From contig NC_084672.1 in NCBI RefSeq assembly GCF_028389875.1, positions 8,854,458 through 8,918,457 on the forward strand: 64,000 nucleotides of DNA, given 5' to 3'. Below are positions 25,308 to 37,759 of the stretch, piece by piece (the first letter of the stretch is position 1; every line of letters starts with the position of its first letter). Both the position numbers and the translations under genes were made by a program. The notes beneath the pieces are model-generated. The model had not been told where the DNA came from and ran no database searches. It worked only from the letters and a program-made list of their open reading frames with translations. This DNA is from Rhea pennata (lineage: Eukaryota > Chordata > Aves > Rheiformes > Rheidae).

Positions 25308-28300
25308 AGTATTCATATATTCGTAGCTATAAAGGCCTTTTCTCTATTTGAACTAGATTGTACAGCCATGACCTACTGTCCCAGAAGGCTCTTTATTCAC
25401 GTTAAACGGGTACTGAGATTATAACGCTCCTTGGTAGTGGGTGCAGAAGCGTTCCAGAGGAGACAGAAGGTGATGAATGATCTTATCTGAAGCTCAGCAA
25501 AGAGGACAAAGAAACTTTCATTGAAAACAAGAGAACCGAGGGGCTCTGCAGTATGCCAGGCTTCACATCCGACAAACAAGCTAGGGAGAGCAATACTAGG
25601 GAGAGCAGGGAGGAGGGAACTGCCGCTCCTCTCAGCATGTTCTGGAGCCAGGGCAGGGGAAGCAGCGGCTGGACCACCAGGAAAGTCCTGGGGACAGTCA
25701 GGGTTACCCAGTGCCCAGGCTGGGGAAGGCCAATGGCCAAGCTCGGACAGAATCGTGGGAGGGAAAAAGGGGCCAGCTAAGACCTTCGCTACTGTGGGTC
25801 TGTGGCCAGGGCTGACCACAGCATGGCTGTTATTCCTCACAAGTGATGCCATAGCCTCGTGAGCCACCAGGACAGCACAGTTCCCACTGTGACCCTGCAA
25901 GACCAACCCACTGTCTGTCCTCCTGGACTTGCAGCATGACCCAGTTCCCAGCCCAGTGCCAGATCTCCCTCTGCCACAGGGGCAGCTTTACAGGCAAGAT
26001 GAGATCCCAGACAGGGTCTGGAGATGAGTTAAGTCCAGCCCTGCTCCACTGAGGTCAGCAGCAGTGTTTTCACCTTCATCACCCACCTGCTTTCAAATGG
26101 GGAGGGAGCTACAAGCTGCAGACATCTCTTCATCACATCTCAAGGCAGTACCCTCAGAGGCAAGGGACTAAAGTCAGCATCTCTCAGTAAGGCGCTGCTC
26201 CTGACTCTGGAAAGGAGTCCTCCCTCAGGAATAACCCAGGTGCACATGCAGCAGTGAGCAACCTCACTTATCCAAGGAGCTGGCAGCCCCCAAATGCCTC
26301 ATCCTCTTCCTCACACCCAGGGTCAGAGCTCTGCAAGGTTCAACAAGGATGAACAAGAGAAAGGAAGGTGATTTACCGCATGAGATTGCACAGTGTGCAG
26401 CTCTGCTTGGCTAGTTAAATGCTCCCATCACTTCACTCACCACTTGCTGGCCTTGGTCAGCGTTGGCAACATGCCTACCAGGCAGCACACATGGGGGAGA
26501 GCCCACTCGGCAGCAGAAGCCATGGTCGGGGGGGCGGGCAACTCATTTCTAGAAGAAAAGCTCAAGGGGTATTATGGGGCCTCATCCCCTCCCCAGGAAG
26601 GTGACAACTGTACCTGTGGCATGCGGGGACACCAGCACCCAGTCCACACACACACCAACACACTCACACATCCCAAGTCTGGAAGCTCCGACCTTTCAGG
26701 TGGTCTCTGACCACTCACCGCTCCTGTCTGTTCCTCCATCTATAAAACAGGGAGACTGTCCCCTGGGAGAGAAACAAGTGTCTTGGACTTCTCTGAAGGA
26801 GGGAAGAGGCCTTGTACTTTATACAGGCATTGATCTGTTCCTTCTGTGCTTTTTCCACTGGGGACTTACTGCCTCTGGATCTCATCTGCCTCCCTTTTGG
26901 AGGGAACAAATTAAAGGGTTTATACACTGATGCCTTTCTCACATCCAGCTTGCCATGCCCTATACATTTTCCCTAGTACCCTCTAAGTACCCCCCTACTG
27001 GCCCCTGCCAGTGTCAAATGCTGGGCAAGATAGACCCTTTGCTGGATATGAAATAAGAACTGTATTTCATGGAATCAAAGAAGAACATCTAGTACCTTCC
27101 ATTTTTCCTTTCTTCGCTCATGCTCTGCTCCAGAGGAGGAAGATGGTGACATCCTTGAGATCATTCTCCCACAGATGCTGTCAACATCATACAGACAGCT
27201 GGGTTGAGTGTTAGAAGAACAGCCGAAAAAGCTATTCAGCTCTGCCACTTCACCTCTAGCCCAGGAAGTCATGACCCAGATCTTCCAAAACCAAGTCAGT
27301 TCCCTCCCGATGGGGTTTTGGTGGAGGAGATAGAAGCACAGGGCTGGGGTGAGGCTGGTGCAAAATTCTAGGACAGAAGTCTCCCCTATTGTAGGCCAGG
27401 GAGCTGGAAATTGAAAGATTTTCCCATCAGCGCCATCACCCATGAGTGCAGCACCTGCAGTTATGAAGCATGTCATAGTCCTTGGCTCACAGTCACAGTC
27501 AACAGGCTGTGAAAATATGGGTGGAGTTAATCTCCACTGGTAAGGCTCTGCTGTGAGAAGGCATTAGAGGATGCCAGCTCTGAGCCAGGTAGGTGAGCAG
27601 AGCAACAAATCCCACGCAAGAGATTCATCAGTAAGGGACTGGCAAATGCAGCATAGCTCCAGGGCATGCTGGCAGCTCCAAGGCCAGAAGATGCTCGGCC
27701 TCAAATCCAAATCCTGGGTTTAAGGTCAACAGTAGCTCGGGGCTGAATAAGAACTAGGATCTCCATTAGTAAGTAAACACACAGTCCAGCTGAGAGCACA
27801 GGCTAGTTTGCAACACTGGATGATAAAAGACCTTACCTCTTTCCTGCAGAGCGAAACAGCTCCAAAATAATGGAAGTGCCATGAACGGAGGCGAGAAAGG
27901 CTCGGAGCAGAGCTGTACTTCCCAATTAGCATTCATAGGGAAACACAACCTCTTTGCAAAACCTCTGCATCAGCGTCCTGCAAGGAGCCCCTGACCCCTT
28001 GGTCCTCTCTTCCCAGCCAGGAGATCACTACAAATCACGTTAGCGAGGAGGGAACTGGTTGCGGAGATTAGCCAGTTCCTCGCTCAGATATTAACCTTTC
28101 TGTGAGGTCTGGAAGTATCTCTGGTTGCTGGCTTTGAGTCCCATGGTCACAGAGGCACAGGCAGTGAGATGTTCCAGTCCACTTATTCATCCCCAGCCCA
28201 TGCTGGGAAGAGCCACCAGCCATCCCCTGTCCTGGCCATGCCAGCTCTTCTCCCTCAGAACATCTTGCTTTCCCCCGTGGGCCTTCCCAGGGCACCAGGC

Positions 28301-28648
28301 TGTCCCCCCTTCACTGTGACATGGAGACAATTCATCTTGGAAAGGAATAGGTGGAGAGGAAAAATCCAGATCCCTTTTCCCTCCCATAGCCACCAAGGAG
28401 TCAGGAAGAAAGGGAAGAAGCACCAGCTGGACCCCTCAGGGAAAAATTCTGCCATTTCCTCAGAGAATTGTGGCTTCTAGGCCTTGATTACCTCTGAGCT
28501 GCCTTGGGAAGAAATCAGGACAGGGCTGGCCTGGGTGCTGGTGCCAGGGCATGCAGTGGTGGCCAGGGATGCTGGTGTCTCTCTGTTGGCTCTGGCACTC
28601 CAGCAGGGTGGAAGCGGCAGCAAGCTGGCTGCTGGCTGTTACGCTGGT

Positions 28649-28744
28649 GCCAGATGGTGGATGAGATTAAAAGAATTTGATTTTCAAATAATCCATAAAC
28701 CTGGCTGAGCTAATGTCGTTTCATATGCATTATCTTGTAATCCC
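28649..28744 (+). mobile_element. fossil of a Ty3/gypsy-type pol gene (RT/RNase H C-terminal motif) with premature stop
   Basis: One frame reads ARWWMRLKEFDFQIIHKPG, then TGA at 28706-28708, then ANVVSYALSCNP. Ty3/gypsy pol proteins typically carry ARW-x-L-x-L-x-EFDF-x-I-x-H-(K/R)PG followed by K-x-NVVADALSR at the end of RNase H. The order, spacing and most signature residues agree over about 32 codons, with no frameshift. The stop sits where a Lys is usual, and the Asp of ADALSR is replaced by Tyr, so this copy is dead. I cannot follow the element into the flanks in any frame. The preserved motif in a non-coding region could reflect chance, slow decay, or reuse as a regulatory element. Confidence 0.6.
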
Positions 28745-31700
28745 AGGGAAGAGAACATTTCAGAGCAAAGAGCCTTATTCTTCCTCCCTGCAAGGACTCT
28801 AACAAGCTATAGATAATCCCCTTTTTGTTGGAAGGTGCTTACAGGGGACCTACAACAGCCCTGTGCTTGGATGGGGGGGGGGGGGTGCAGCGTGGTTCTG
28901 CGCCTGGGAAGGGAGACAACCACGCATCCTGCAACTGCAGCCTGTGATCTGTCTTGCCCTAAGCTTCGCATGGGTGGGAGTAGCAGGTATCAAGGCCCAA
29001 GGACACCTGTCTGGACAGAGTCTGTCTGCTGGTAAGGACACAGCTGTGGGGATGCACAGAACGGACACTGAGGGCTGCTGGGGCTCCCCAAGGTGGTGTC
29101 CAACTAGTGTGCAGAAGCTCCCGAGTCCAGCCACAGAAGCACAGGACAAAGTCATGCTCCTGAGCAACTGGGGTGGCTGTCCTCTCCCTTAGGGAGGGGC
29201 AGTGTGGGCTGGCTAGGAGGAGACTTGGCTCTGCTTGCTAGTGATGGGGACAAACTTCGAGGACAGAGCTGAGGCCAAACCTCTCCTGGCAATACAAATC
29301 TCGGCACCCCAAGTTTCTCACTGACAACCCTTCAGGAGCAGAACACACCTCTTGGAGGGTGCAGTGCCCTCAGTGCTATCCCCACTGAGACCCTGTAGCC
29401 ATCTCCAACATGGGATCCTGAATGGGAACTCGAACTCAGACCCCTAGGAGCTAATCATCCCACTTGCCTGATTCCTAATGCCAACCTCGGTCTGCCTAGC
29501 AGCATTTTCTGTTCTCTCCATACTATCTCCAGAGCTGTCTCCAGTTGTGTGGGAAGGGAAGGGGATCCCTATCTGGGCTAGAAAGGAGAATTTTCTGCTC
29601 TCACTCGCTCACATTGCATGGGAGCCCATGCTGCCTTACTCAGCGTCGGGGGAGATGCATTCCCTTTTGCAGGTAAAACTGCTCTTGACTCCCGAAAGCC
29701 CAACCCAGGTGAATCAAGTGCACACTGCACTGTGCTGGGGACAGGACCAGGCCCCCACTGGTGACTGACCCCTAAAGCCAGGCCCCTGGCAACCACACTC
29801 CCTCCTGCAAGGGGAAGAATAGCACATGGCTGAAAACTGTCACTGAACACAAGCGGAAAAATCCCACGCTGCCTTCTCCAACACGAATGTCTCACAACAA
29901 GGCCACAGGAAATTAACGTTCAGGGATTTGTTGACTTCTACCCGCCTGTGCAACCATTCTTTCACCCCCACCTCTACCCCACACATACGCAATCCCCTCT
30001 GCACACTCACTCCTCACCCCCTGCCCACAGCCCCTCGGGCAGTCCTAAGCATCTGCTCTCCATCCTCAGATGCTGACTGACCATTCCCCTGCCCGAGCTC
30101 TCTTGCCAGCTCACCCCACGGAGTCTCCAGACTGCTCCTGCCCTCAGACACTACAAGCGAAGCCCTGCAGGACCCCTCAGCAACCCCCAGCAGTGACAGG
30201 GAGCACGTCTCTGCCTCAGCCTTTTTTCTCAGGCTAACCCTGCACCAGTAAGGCTCAAGCCACCTAGAGACTCCTTTGAGCCTCAGGCTGCTCATCAACC
30301 CTCTGTGGTGCAAACACAACCCTAAGCCCATCCCTGGGATCCTTCAAGGCACAAGTCAGAAGGACTGGGTATAGCTGGGAAAAACCAGTGACCCTACTCA
30401 ATGGTTCCATGCTGGACTGGACCTAAGGGTAGAGCAAGAAATGATTTTGAGGGGGAAGGGAAGAACTCCATGGACGGGATTTCCCAGTCACTGCCTGCCA
30501 TCTAGTGCCTAGTGCTTGCTGCTGTTTTATAAGCAGTAAGCAGCATCTGACTCCATCCTCGGAGGAATTTAGCTCTTAAATTAGAGACAGTGACATTTGC
30601 TTATCAGTCTCCCAGTGCTGAGAATTCCCCACTATGCTCTTCACTCTGTGCCAAGGCCAGGGAAAGGGTTTTGGAGGCAAATAGCTCAAATCCTGTTGGC
30701 ATCAGTCAGGGGAAACAGTTCAGGAGCTGGGGGAAGTGATGCTGCATGCACGCACTGACAGCACCCAGTGCTGAAAGCAGGCCAGGGAGAGAGGCACCTC
30801 ACCAGTGGGTTGCAAACACAATGCCCAGCAGCTGCAGCAGACTAACTAAACAGTACATCTTGCTTCGCCACGCACAGTTACCTTCAAGGTCGTATCATCG
30901 CTGTCAGTAGCTCCTAGCAAAACAGTACATGAACGCATTGTGCAAATAACGCCACAAAGGCTAAAAATAGGGAGACAAATGGAAGCGCGAGGGAAAGGTA
31001 TGAAGGGTGAAGCTTGGCAACTGTGCAGAAGATTGTCCATCTATAGAAAAATCTGAAAACAAAAAACCTATCAAGAAAAGAAACACTGCCTTCATGACTC
31101 AGATATTCTCGCTCTCAAAGACACTATTAAAATGTTTCCTACCCAGTTCAATCCCTGGGCAACCGTGACAGTAGAAATGTGGTCCCTCCAACTGACTCAC
31201 AGGCTTTGGGTAAGTGTCAACAGCAGGTACCCTGGCATGATGGCATGGTGCTGGAGCTTGTGTCAATGCACGGAGGGCCAAGAACCCCATCCTACATCAC
31301 CTGTATCCCTCTCCATCCTTCCGCGGGGTGGGAGGGGTCACACCAGCATGGACCCAAGAACACAACTGAGAGTACAGGCTTGTGCAGGAACAAGCAGGAG
31401 GAAAGCTTTGGCTGCACAAAGTCATCCTAATCCTACACAGGGCCAGGATCTAGCTCACTCCTTGCTCCCTGAGCCCACAGGACAAGGTGACTGGGCCACT
31501 GTCCTGATGACTGCAGGTGATTTAGAGTCTTTCATTGGTCTTCAGGCAATTGGTAGGGCTAATGCTCTTCCTCTGTCTTCAGTAAGGGCATCTCTGTGTT
31601 TCACCTCAGGAGCTGGTCATCTGTCAGCTTCTTGCCCTCTGAAAGGGTTGTGACATTTACCCACAAAGGCAGGAGAGAGCAGCCAGCAAAGTTGAGTCAC

Positions 31701-34700
31701 CACAGTCGTGTTTCCAGGCAGAAGAAATTAAGGGAGCTGAAAGGCAGGAGGGTCCCTCTCTCCCGACCTCACCTTGTATCAGTTACCTACCTGCTCTCCA
31801 TCATACCCCAGTGCTTTCTTAAAGCTCCTCTAACGTTCACACGCTGTGCCATTTGCTAACACCACGGATCAGGAAACAATTGCTACTTCACAGAGGGGCA
31901 CACCGGTGTCTGACACAAATGGGCTCCACTAGTCACTCGGCAAAGCAAGCCAGGGCAGGGCAGCAGCTTACAAACACGCAGAACCAGATTTACCGATGAG
32001 CACATGGCTCGGATTTCCTCCAATACTTCCAAAAAAGCAATAGGCAACATTAACAAAAGGATTACTCAGAATTCAAAAGCAAATGGGATTTGTGACCCAT
32101 TATATTAACCAGGGACCAGAGAAAGCTCTGCAGAGAATGAACGCTGCCAGTAGGTCACCAAACCAATTATTAAGAGCTCACAGATCACGAAGCTAGATAT
32201 ATACACACACACCAAGATAAATTTCTATTTGCCTGGAGAAGCAGGATGCTGGCTGAGCCACCCTCCCAACTCAGCGTTCTTTCCTTCCATGTGCCCATTA
32301 AACCTGGATTATATCTAGTTACTTTCCCCAATAATTCACTTCTCCCACAGGTTTAATGCTGAAGAATAACATTTTGGAGGGTAAAACCTGAAAGGAGAAA
32401 TTTAATGTGCATAATTACTTTGATAGTCGAGAGCGAGCAGAAAGCAGGCAGGCAGCACGTGGAAGGAGCAGGCCAGCCACACACACGCTCAGGCTAACAG
32501 CCGTCACCATCCTCCCCGCACCACCGCTGGCCTGCGCCTAGGGCCACCAAAGTCCCAGTTTCCCTCTGCCCACATGTTTGAGGGGGAGAACAGCCCTTAG
32601 CCACAAGATAACCTGCCTACATTAGCTGTCACCCTAATCTCCAATAGAGGCCATCTTAGGCTGGAGATTGTGCACTATCATACATTTTCCTAAACTTTTG
32701 CCTTTTTTAATTATAAGACTGGACATTCTTGACAGCCATTTAAATGTCCAGTTCCTGTTAGCACTCTGCCCAGCCCCTGACACAGACCCCTAAAGCCTTC
32801 TATGTGCTGCATAAATGCTTTATTGCCTTGCCTGGGTTCTGAACAAGCTTTATTTTAATGTTGCTGAGAATCCCCTCATATTCTGATTGAGAAATGCCCT
32901 TGCATCTTCAAGTACTGCCTACGAAATCCTGCCAAAGATCTGTTAGGAAGAAGTAGCCTTGACAGGAAAGCCGTATCCAAAACAACTTGAAGGCTACCTG
33001 CTGTCAATGTTTTGTACTCACATCACAAACTCCTGGCTTTGCTTTTCGAGGGCGTGGTGTTAAGGACCGAGTATTACAGCACAGCTTTTGGAGCAATTTT
33101 CCCCAAGTTTAAGTTTCCCAGTAAGCCACCCTTCCTTTATATCAGTCTTGACCTCTGCAGAGGTTCACCCCAGCACTGCCCTCTACCTACCCTACTCGGT
33201 ATCCTTGAAGCCTGTGGGTTATGTTAATGCACAGGGAGGGCTTCACTAGAAAGGGAAAGAAAAAAACATCCCAAGACAGGAGGATAAGACCTAATCAACT
33301 CACGCCACTAGTAACCTCAACCAGATTTTCCAAGCCATTTTCTTCTGGGCCTCCTGGCTGTCACAAGCAGAGTTTGTTTCAGAGCACCCCACCCTGCTTC
33401 CCCTGCAGACTGCTGTGCAGGGCAGGAATGGGCAGCTCTCATGGAAACCCTGGAAAACACCAGAGAAACACCTGCTGAAGAGACGCATCCCCCCAACACA
33501 AACACTCCTACGCCTAAGCCAGCTCACTCGTTTCCCTGCCAGGGAGGCACAGTGCTCCTTGCTCTGCCAAGCTCGTGGCTTCATTTGGGAGCAAGAACAT
33601 TTCTCCTTGTTTGGGTTTTCAGAGAGCAGGAAGACCTATTGCCCATGGCTACACTTGCCTCTCCTGGCTCTGTGTATATCTAGCTTCCAAATGTTGGTGG
33701 TTTTGTTACTTGGAGCCAGCCAGGAGCAACAGCTTCCTAATAGATGGGAAAGCATGCAGTTCTGAACAGTTCACAGTGTACATAACTGGGGATCTGCTTA
33801 AAGAATGCCAATACCTACCTGAAACTCCTGCAGACAAGGGGATATCCGTTATGGAAGATATTTTGTAGGGAAAGTAGAGGAAATCTGTATCTGTAAAGCT
33901 GAAAAGTGGTTTTATTAGGAGTTGTTATCTCTCCTTTGCTGGAGGGGAGTGCTAGCATCCAATTTGTCTCAAAGAAAAACTTCATCTCACTCTTCTGACA
34001 CAGTGGCCTAAGCAATAACTTAGATGCAGGAGTTTTAAACTGCAGTTGAGCCTTCCATTCTTTTCTGCTTCTTGAGGCTTTTAGCAATGCCAGCTAGACT
34101 GCGTTGCACCACAGAGAGGTCATCTAGATTTGTCTCCTTCCCCCTTTGAGTGAGAAATTATCCGTCTTTTGTGAATCACCCTCACAAATAGAAGTGCTCT
34201 ATACTGAAAAAGTTTAAAGAGCAGAAAGCCTTTGCAGTCTGATCATCAGTGCTCTCCCAGTTCCTCCCCAGGTTGTCCTGTCTGGGGAAGATAAACCTTG
34301 CTTATCCTAGCACCTGCAGCACTTACCTTGTTTTGGACTTCTCCATGCTGTGCTTCTCAGAAACTGAGGAGTTCTAGGCCCTTTGCAAAACATCTCTCTG
34401 CCCATACTTCAAGTGAGAAGTCTCCAGCTGTTCCGACTGTGCTTTGCAGTAGAGAATCACAGCAAACTTGATGCCTTCGAGCTACTCACTATTTCAGGTT
34501 CTTATGTAGACATCTCATGTGATGAGGTCTTTGCCAAGATGAGAAACACACTTTAGGCTTTGGGGACAAACTGGTGCCAAAACATCTAGGCAACGAACAC
34601 TCGTACAATCCACCATCACATTTGCAAGGCAGGAGTTTTGTATTTTGTGCTCAATGCAACTGAAATCAAAGCCTCAATGACCTACTGCAGGACCTCTGGC

Positions 34701-37338
34701 AGTAGAGAAAAAACAAGATGCAAGACCATTCTCTCTCCTGGAAGACCTGCAGAACATTCTTCTGCCTTTCCTGCTAGAGGCCAAGGTGATGGGCAACAGG
34801 CCACACAGGACAAGAAGTGAGCAAAAGCACCTGAGTCAGAGGATCCAGGACTGTTTGCAGAAACCGGCTGAAGCTTGGCAAATAAAATAAACAGCAGGGG
34901 GGCAGACACTGCTCATACACAGGTTGGAAGCAGGAAATTCTATTTTAGGTGCTGAAAAAAAAAAGAGTATTGCAAGTTCCAGATAAGGCCAAGTTCCTTG
35001 CACACCTGCTACCTTTAAGAACAAGGGTATGAGTCTGAGGAAAAACAAAATAAAATAAAATAATTTTTAAAGAAAGGCTGTTGATTCTGGCCTTTCCATC
35101 ACTGGAAGGAGCTACTCGTCTTTCAGCACAGACAGTGCCCATAGGCTTGAGTAAAACAGAGAATAAGAACTGTCTGGATTTGAAGACCAGTAAGTTTTCA
35201 GCTCAGCCCTTTCTCTCTCTTGTGTTCCTAGTTTTGAAGGCAAACAAGCACTGTTTAAATAGCATTTCACATGCTTTGAAAGTCCAACTCCAGCGACATA
35301 GAATCTGCCTTTGGTATAGGGAATGTGGTACAGACCTTGGCAAGGGGCCTGTCCTAAGCCTTGCCCACACAGCTCCGCTTGGAGACTGAACGCTACAACC
35401 TGGATCAGTGGGGCCAAGAAAAGTCTCTCCAAAACTGATTGCATCTACTGCCCTGAGCCAGCTGGGGACACAAGGGTCACAGTGGTGACGGAAGGTACTC
35501 ATTTCTCCCCTCTGCAGGAGCTTTCAGTCACAGAGAAGGCAAGAGTCTCACCTTCAACAGTGCTGGCCTCAGACAGGAGCCAAAAGAAATCTGTAGCTCT
35601 GCAGGCACATTTCCTGCTCCACATTTATTTCCTCTTTGCAAATGCTTTTTCAGCACAGGCACAGCCTCCTTGCCAGGTCTGCAAGGGCATTTCAAGAAAC
35701 CAAGTTTTGTTTTGTTTGTAATTTATTGCAAGCCTGCAGCTCCTAAACTGTCCAGCATTAGAAAATAGAAGGCTGCTGTGCTACCCCTCACCCCAGTGGT
35801 TGTGGAGTGATTAAGGATAGCTTTAATTTGAGGCCTGCAGCTCAACAGCTCCCAAAGGATTGATAAAATATATATAGCAATCTCCAGTTCCACCTCTGGA
35901 GGCTGAACTCTCACTGGATGATTAACGACAGCTATTTCCTCCATCTCTCTGCCTGCCACTGAAGAAGGCTGATTCTCTGCAAGGTCCTACCAGCACTGGC
36001 CCACACTCTGACTAGCAAACAGCAACATTTACAATCAGAAAAACACCCCAAGAAATAGAACCAGCCCCAAGGAGGTGAGGTAGCACCACACAACCACAGG
36101 AGAGTGCTTTTAATAAATAAATTGGGGTAAATAGGGTCAGGCTCCTTGAAGCAGGCCCTGCTTGGCTGCATTAGCAGCACTGGCCTAACACAGTGGGAAT
36201 GGAGCTAAGAACTGGGAACTCCTCAATGCAGCCTCCACGACTTTCCCAAGAGCAGCAATGCTGAGAGCAGCTTTCCCAATGCAAGCAAAAACTAGCATCT
36301 CAACATAGAAACAGAGCTGCTGGTCAGTTGTTACTCTCGTTTTCTGCCTGTTGTTGCAGCTTCAGGTTCAGAAAGACTGCAGCATGGCTGGAAAAACAGC
36401 AGATATTTTTATATTAAAGAAAGAGCTGCATGAGGAATAGGCAGCAGCTGTGTCCTCTGTGCCACCACTTACCAGAGGCTCTTGGGTCAGAGGCAGCTCC
36501 AAAACAGTTGAAATGTAATTTTCAATCCACAGGTACCACACACAAACAGCAACAAGGCTGTAACACAGAGCTGTGAACAACCTGCAAGAACACAAAACAG
36601 TTCCCCAGAAACCTGCCTTCCCCAGCCTTGTGGGCCCTCATCTGCTGCCCAGGATCTTTGTAGAGGTCCCACACTCTGCAGGTATGTGGTTTCTGGTTAC
36701 TGAAAAAAGAAAGTTCAGCCACGGCAGACAGGGTAAGGAAAACTGGACTCCCTTTTAGTGAGCTGGGCAAATGAACAAGTTGCTTCTACAGAGCCCAGCC
36801 ACAGATGCAATTTGCATCCTAAGAGATCAAAGTATGGCTGGAAAAGCTCATCAGGCTGCTCCAGGCCAGCAAGAGCTAATTCTGATTGCTGCTCTGATGC
36901 ACACTGCAATGTGCATTTCCTCCCAAGAGAGGTCACAACAATTCAAAGAAAAACTATAGTCTTAGGAGTTGAGATGGTGCTTAAAAAAGAGAAATACTTC
37001 AACTTGGTCCCTTGCTAGGTCTCCCAATGCAGCTAGCTGGCTGGCAAGTCCCCCTCTTATACCTAGGAGGGCTTATTCCCACCTGGACACACAGGTAACT
37101 CTCCAGTGCTGCTCTTAGTAAAGAGCAGGTGCCAGGAACACAAGCATTAGCTGTTATTTAAAAGAAACTGTTTGAGCTCTAAACTATGACAGGAATCTGG
37201 GGAGGACAGGCAGCCTCTTAGGTACCACAGCCCTAGGGAATGGCCCACTCAGGAGAGGAAAAGGAAGTTGCAACATGCATTTCCAGAGGAGGTGGAACTC
37301 CCTAAGGAGAGCTTCACCAAGGAGTGTAAGTTTTAATA
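28745..37338. other. intergenic segment 6, up to the MRPL46 3' end
   Basis: No exon is recognised. A G13 run lies at 28873-28885. An AT-rich unique patch at about 32290-32420 (GGATTATATCTAGTTACTTT, ATGTGCATAATTACTTTGAT) may be a conserved element. The rest, including 33-37 kb, shows only chance open frames. Confidence 0.65.
28873..28885. repeat. G13 homopolymer
   Basis: Thirteen consecutive G bases lie about 130 bases after the gypsy fossil. Confidence 0.9.
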
Positions 37339-37344
37339 TTTATT
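37339..37344 (-). terminator. MRPL46: MRPL46 polyadenylation signal AATAAA
   Basis: A canonical AATAAA on the minus strand lies about 165 bases after the MRPL46 stop codon. Cleavage would fall near 37,320. It is the first canonical signal past the stop. Confidence 0.7.
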
Positions 37345-37508
37345 TAGTACAGGCCCGAGGAAGAGACCTGGAAAATAAGGCAAAGGCAAATTATCCTCCA
37401 GAGCCCAATTCAGCATCTCGTACACACAGACCATGGAAAGCAGCAGCTGTGCTTCTCCCCAGAGCCATGCTCCACATCTTCCTCATCTGCTGGAGCACAG
37501 CCTAGCAC

Positions 37509-37759
37509 TTATAAGTCCAGAAGGAATCGAGTGACTTTCTTCAGATATTCTGTCTTCAAGTAATCTCCCAGCTCGTCCTTTGTGACCCACAGGTAATCTT
37601 CTTTCAGTTCTGCCTGGGACAAATCATTGCTCTGGAGGAAGGCTTTGAAGAAGAATACTTTGGCTCCCACGTTATCCTCAGTCCTGATGGCCCTTGGGAA
37701 TTTGTACTTGTAAAGCCCATATGGCGCATTCCCCAGGAACTTGGCTTGGATATGATCTC
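37509..37759 (-). CDS. MRPL46: MRPL46 coding exon 4 (terminal)
   Basis: The acceptor is TCTTGCAG|GAGATC. The exon codes [20 protein letters not shown] through the C-terminus [10 protein letters not shown], ending in TAA. It carries the most conserved part of the protein. Confidence 0.95.

Larger units (their letters stand above)
24851..28648. other. intergenic segment 5
   Basis: No exon is recognised. It holds a TA/TG microsatellite at 25164-25250 and a second TA run at 25281-25307. The rest is unique sequence of ordinary composition. Confidence 0.65.

Noticed and set aside
26725-26755. Possible MIR core (CCTCCATCTATAAAACAGGG)
   Set aside because: A single 20-base match is too short to support an element.
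1-37320. An exon of NTRK3
   Set aside because: No kinase, Ig or signal-peptide coding segment was found on either strand; the gene is expected beyond the left edge.
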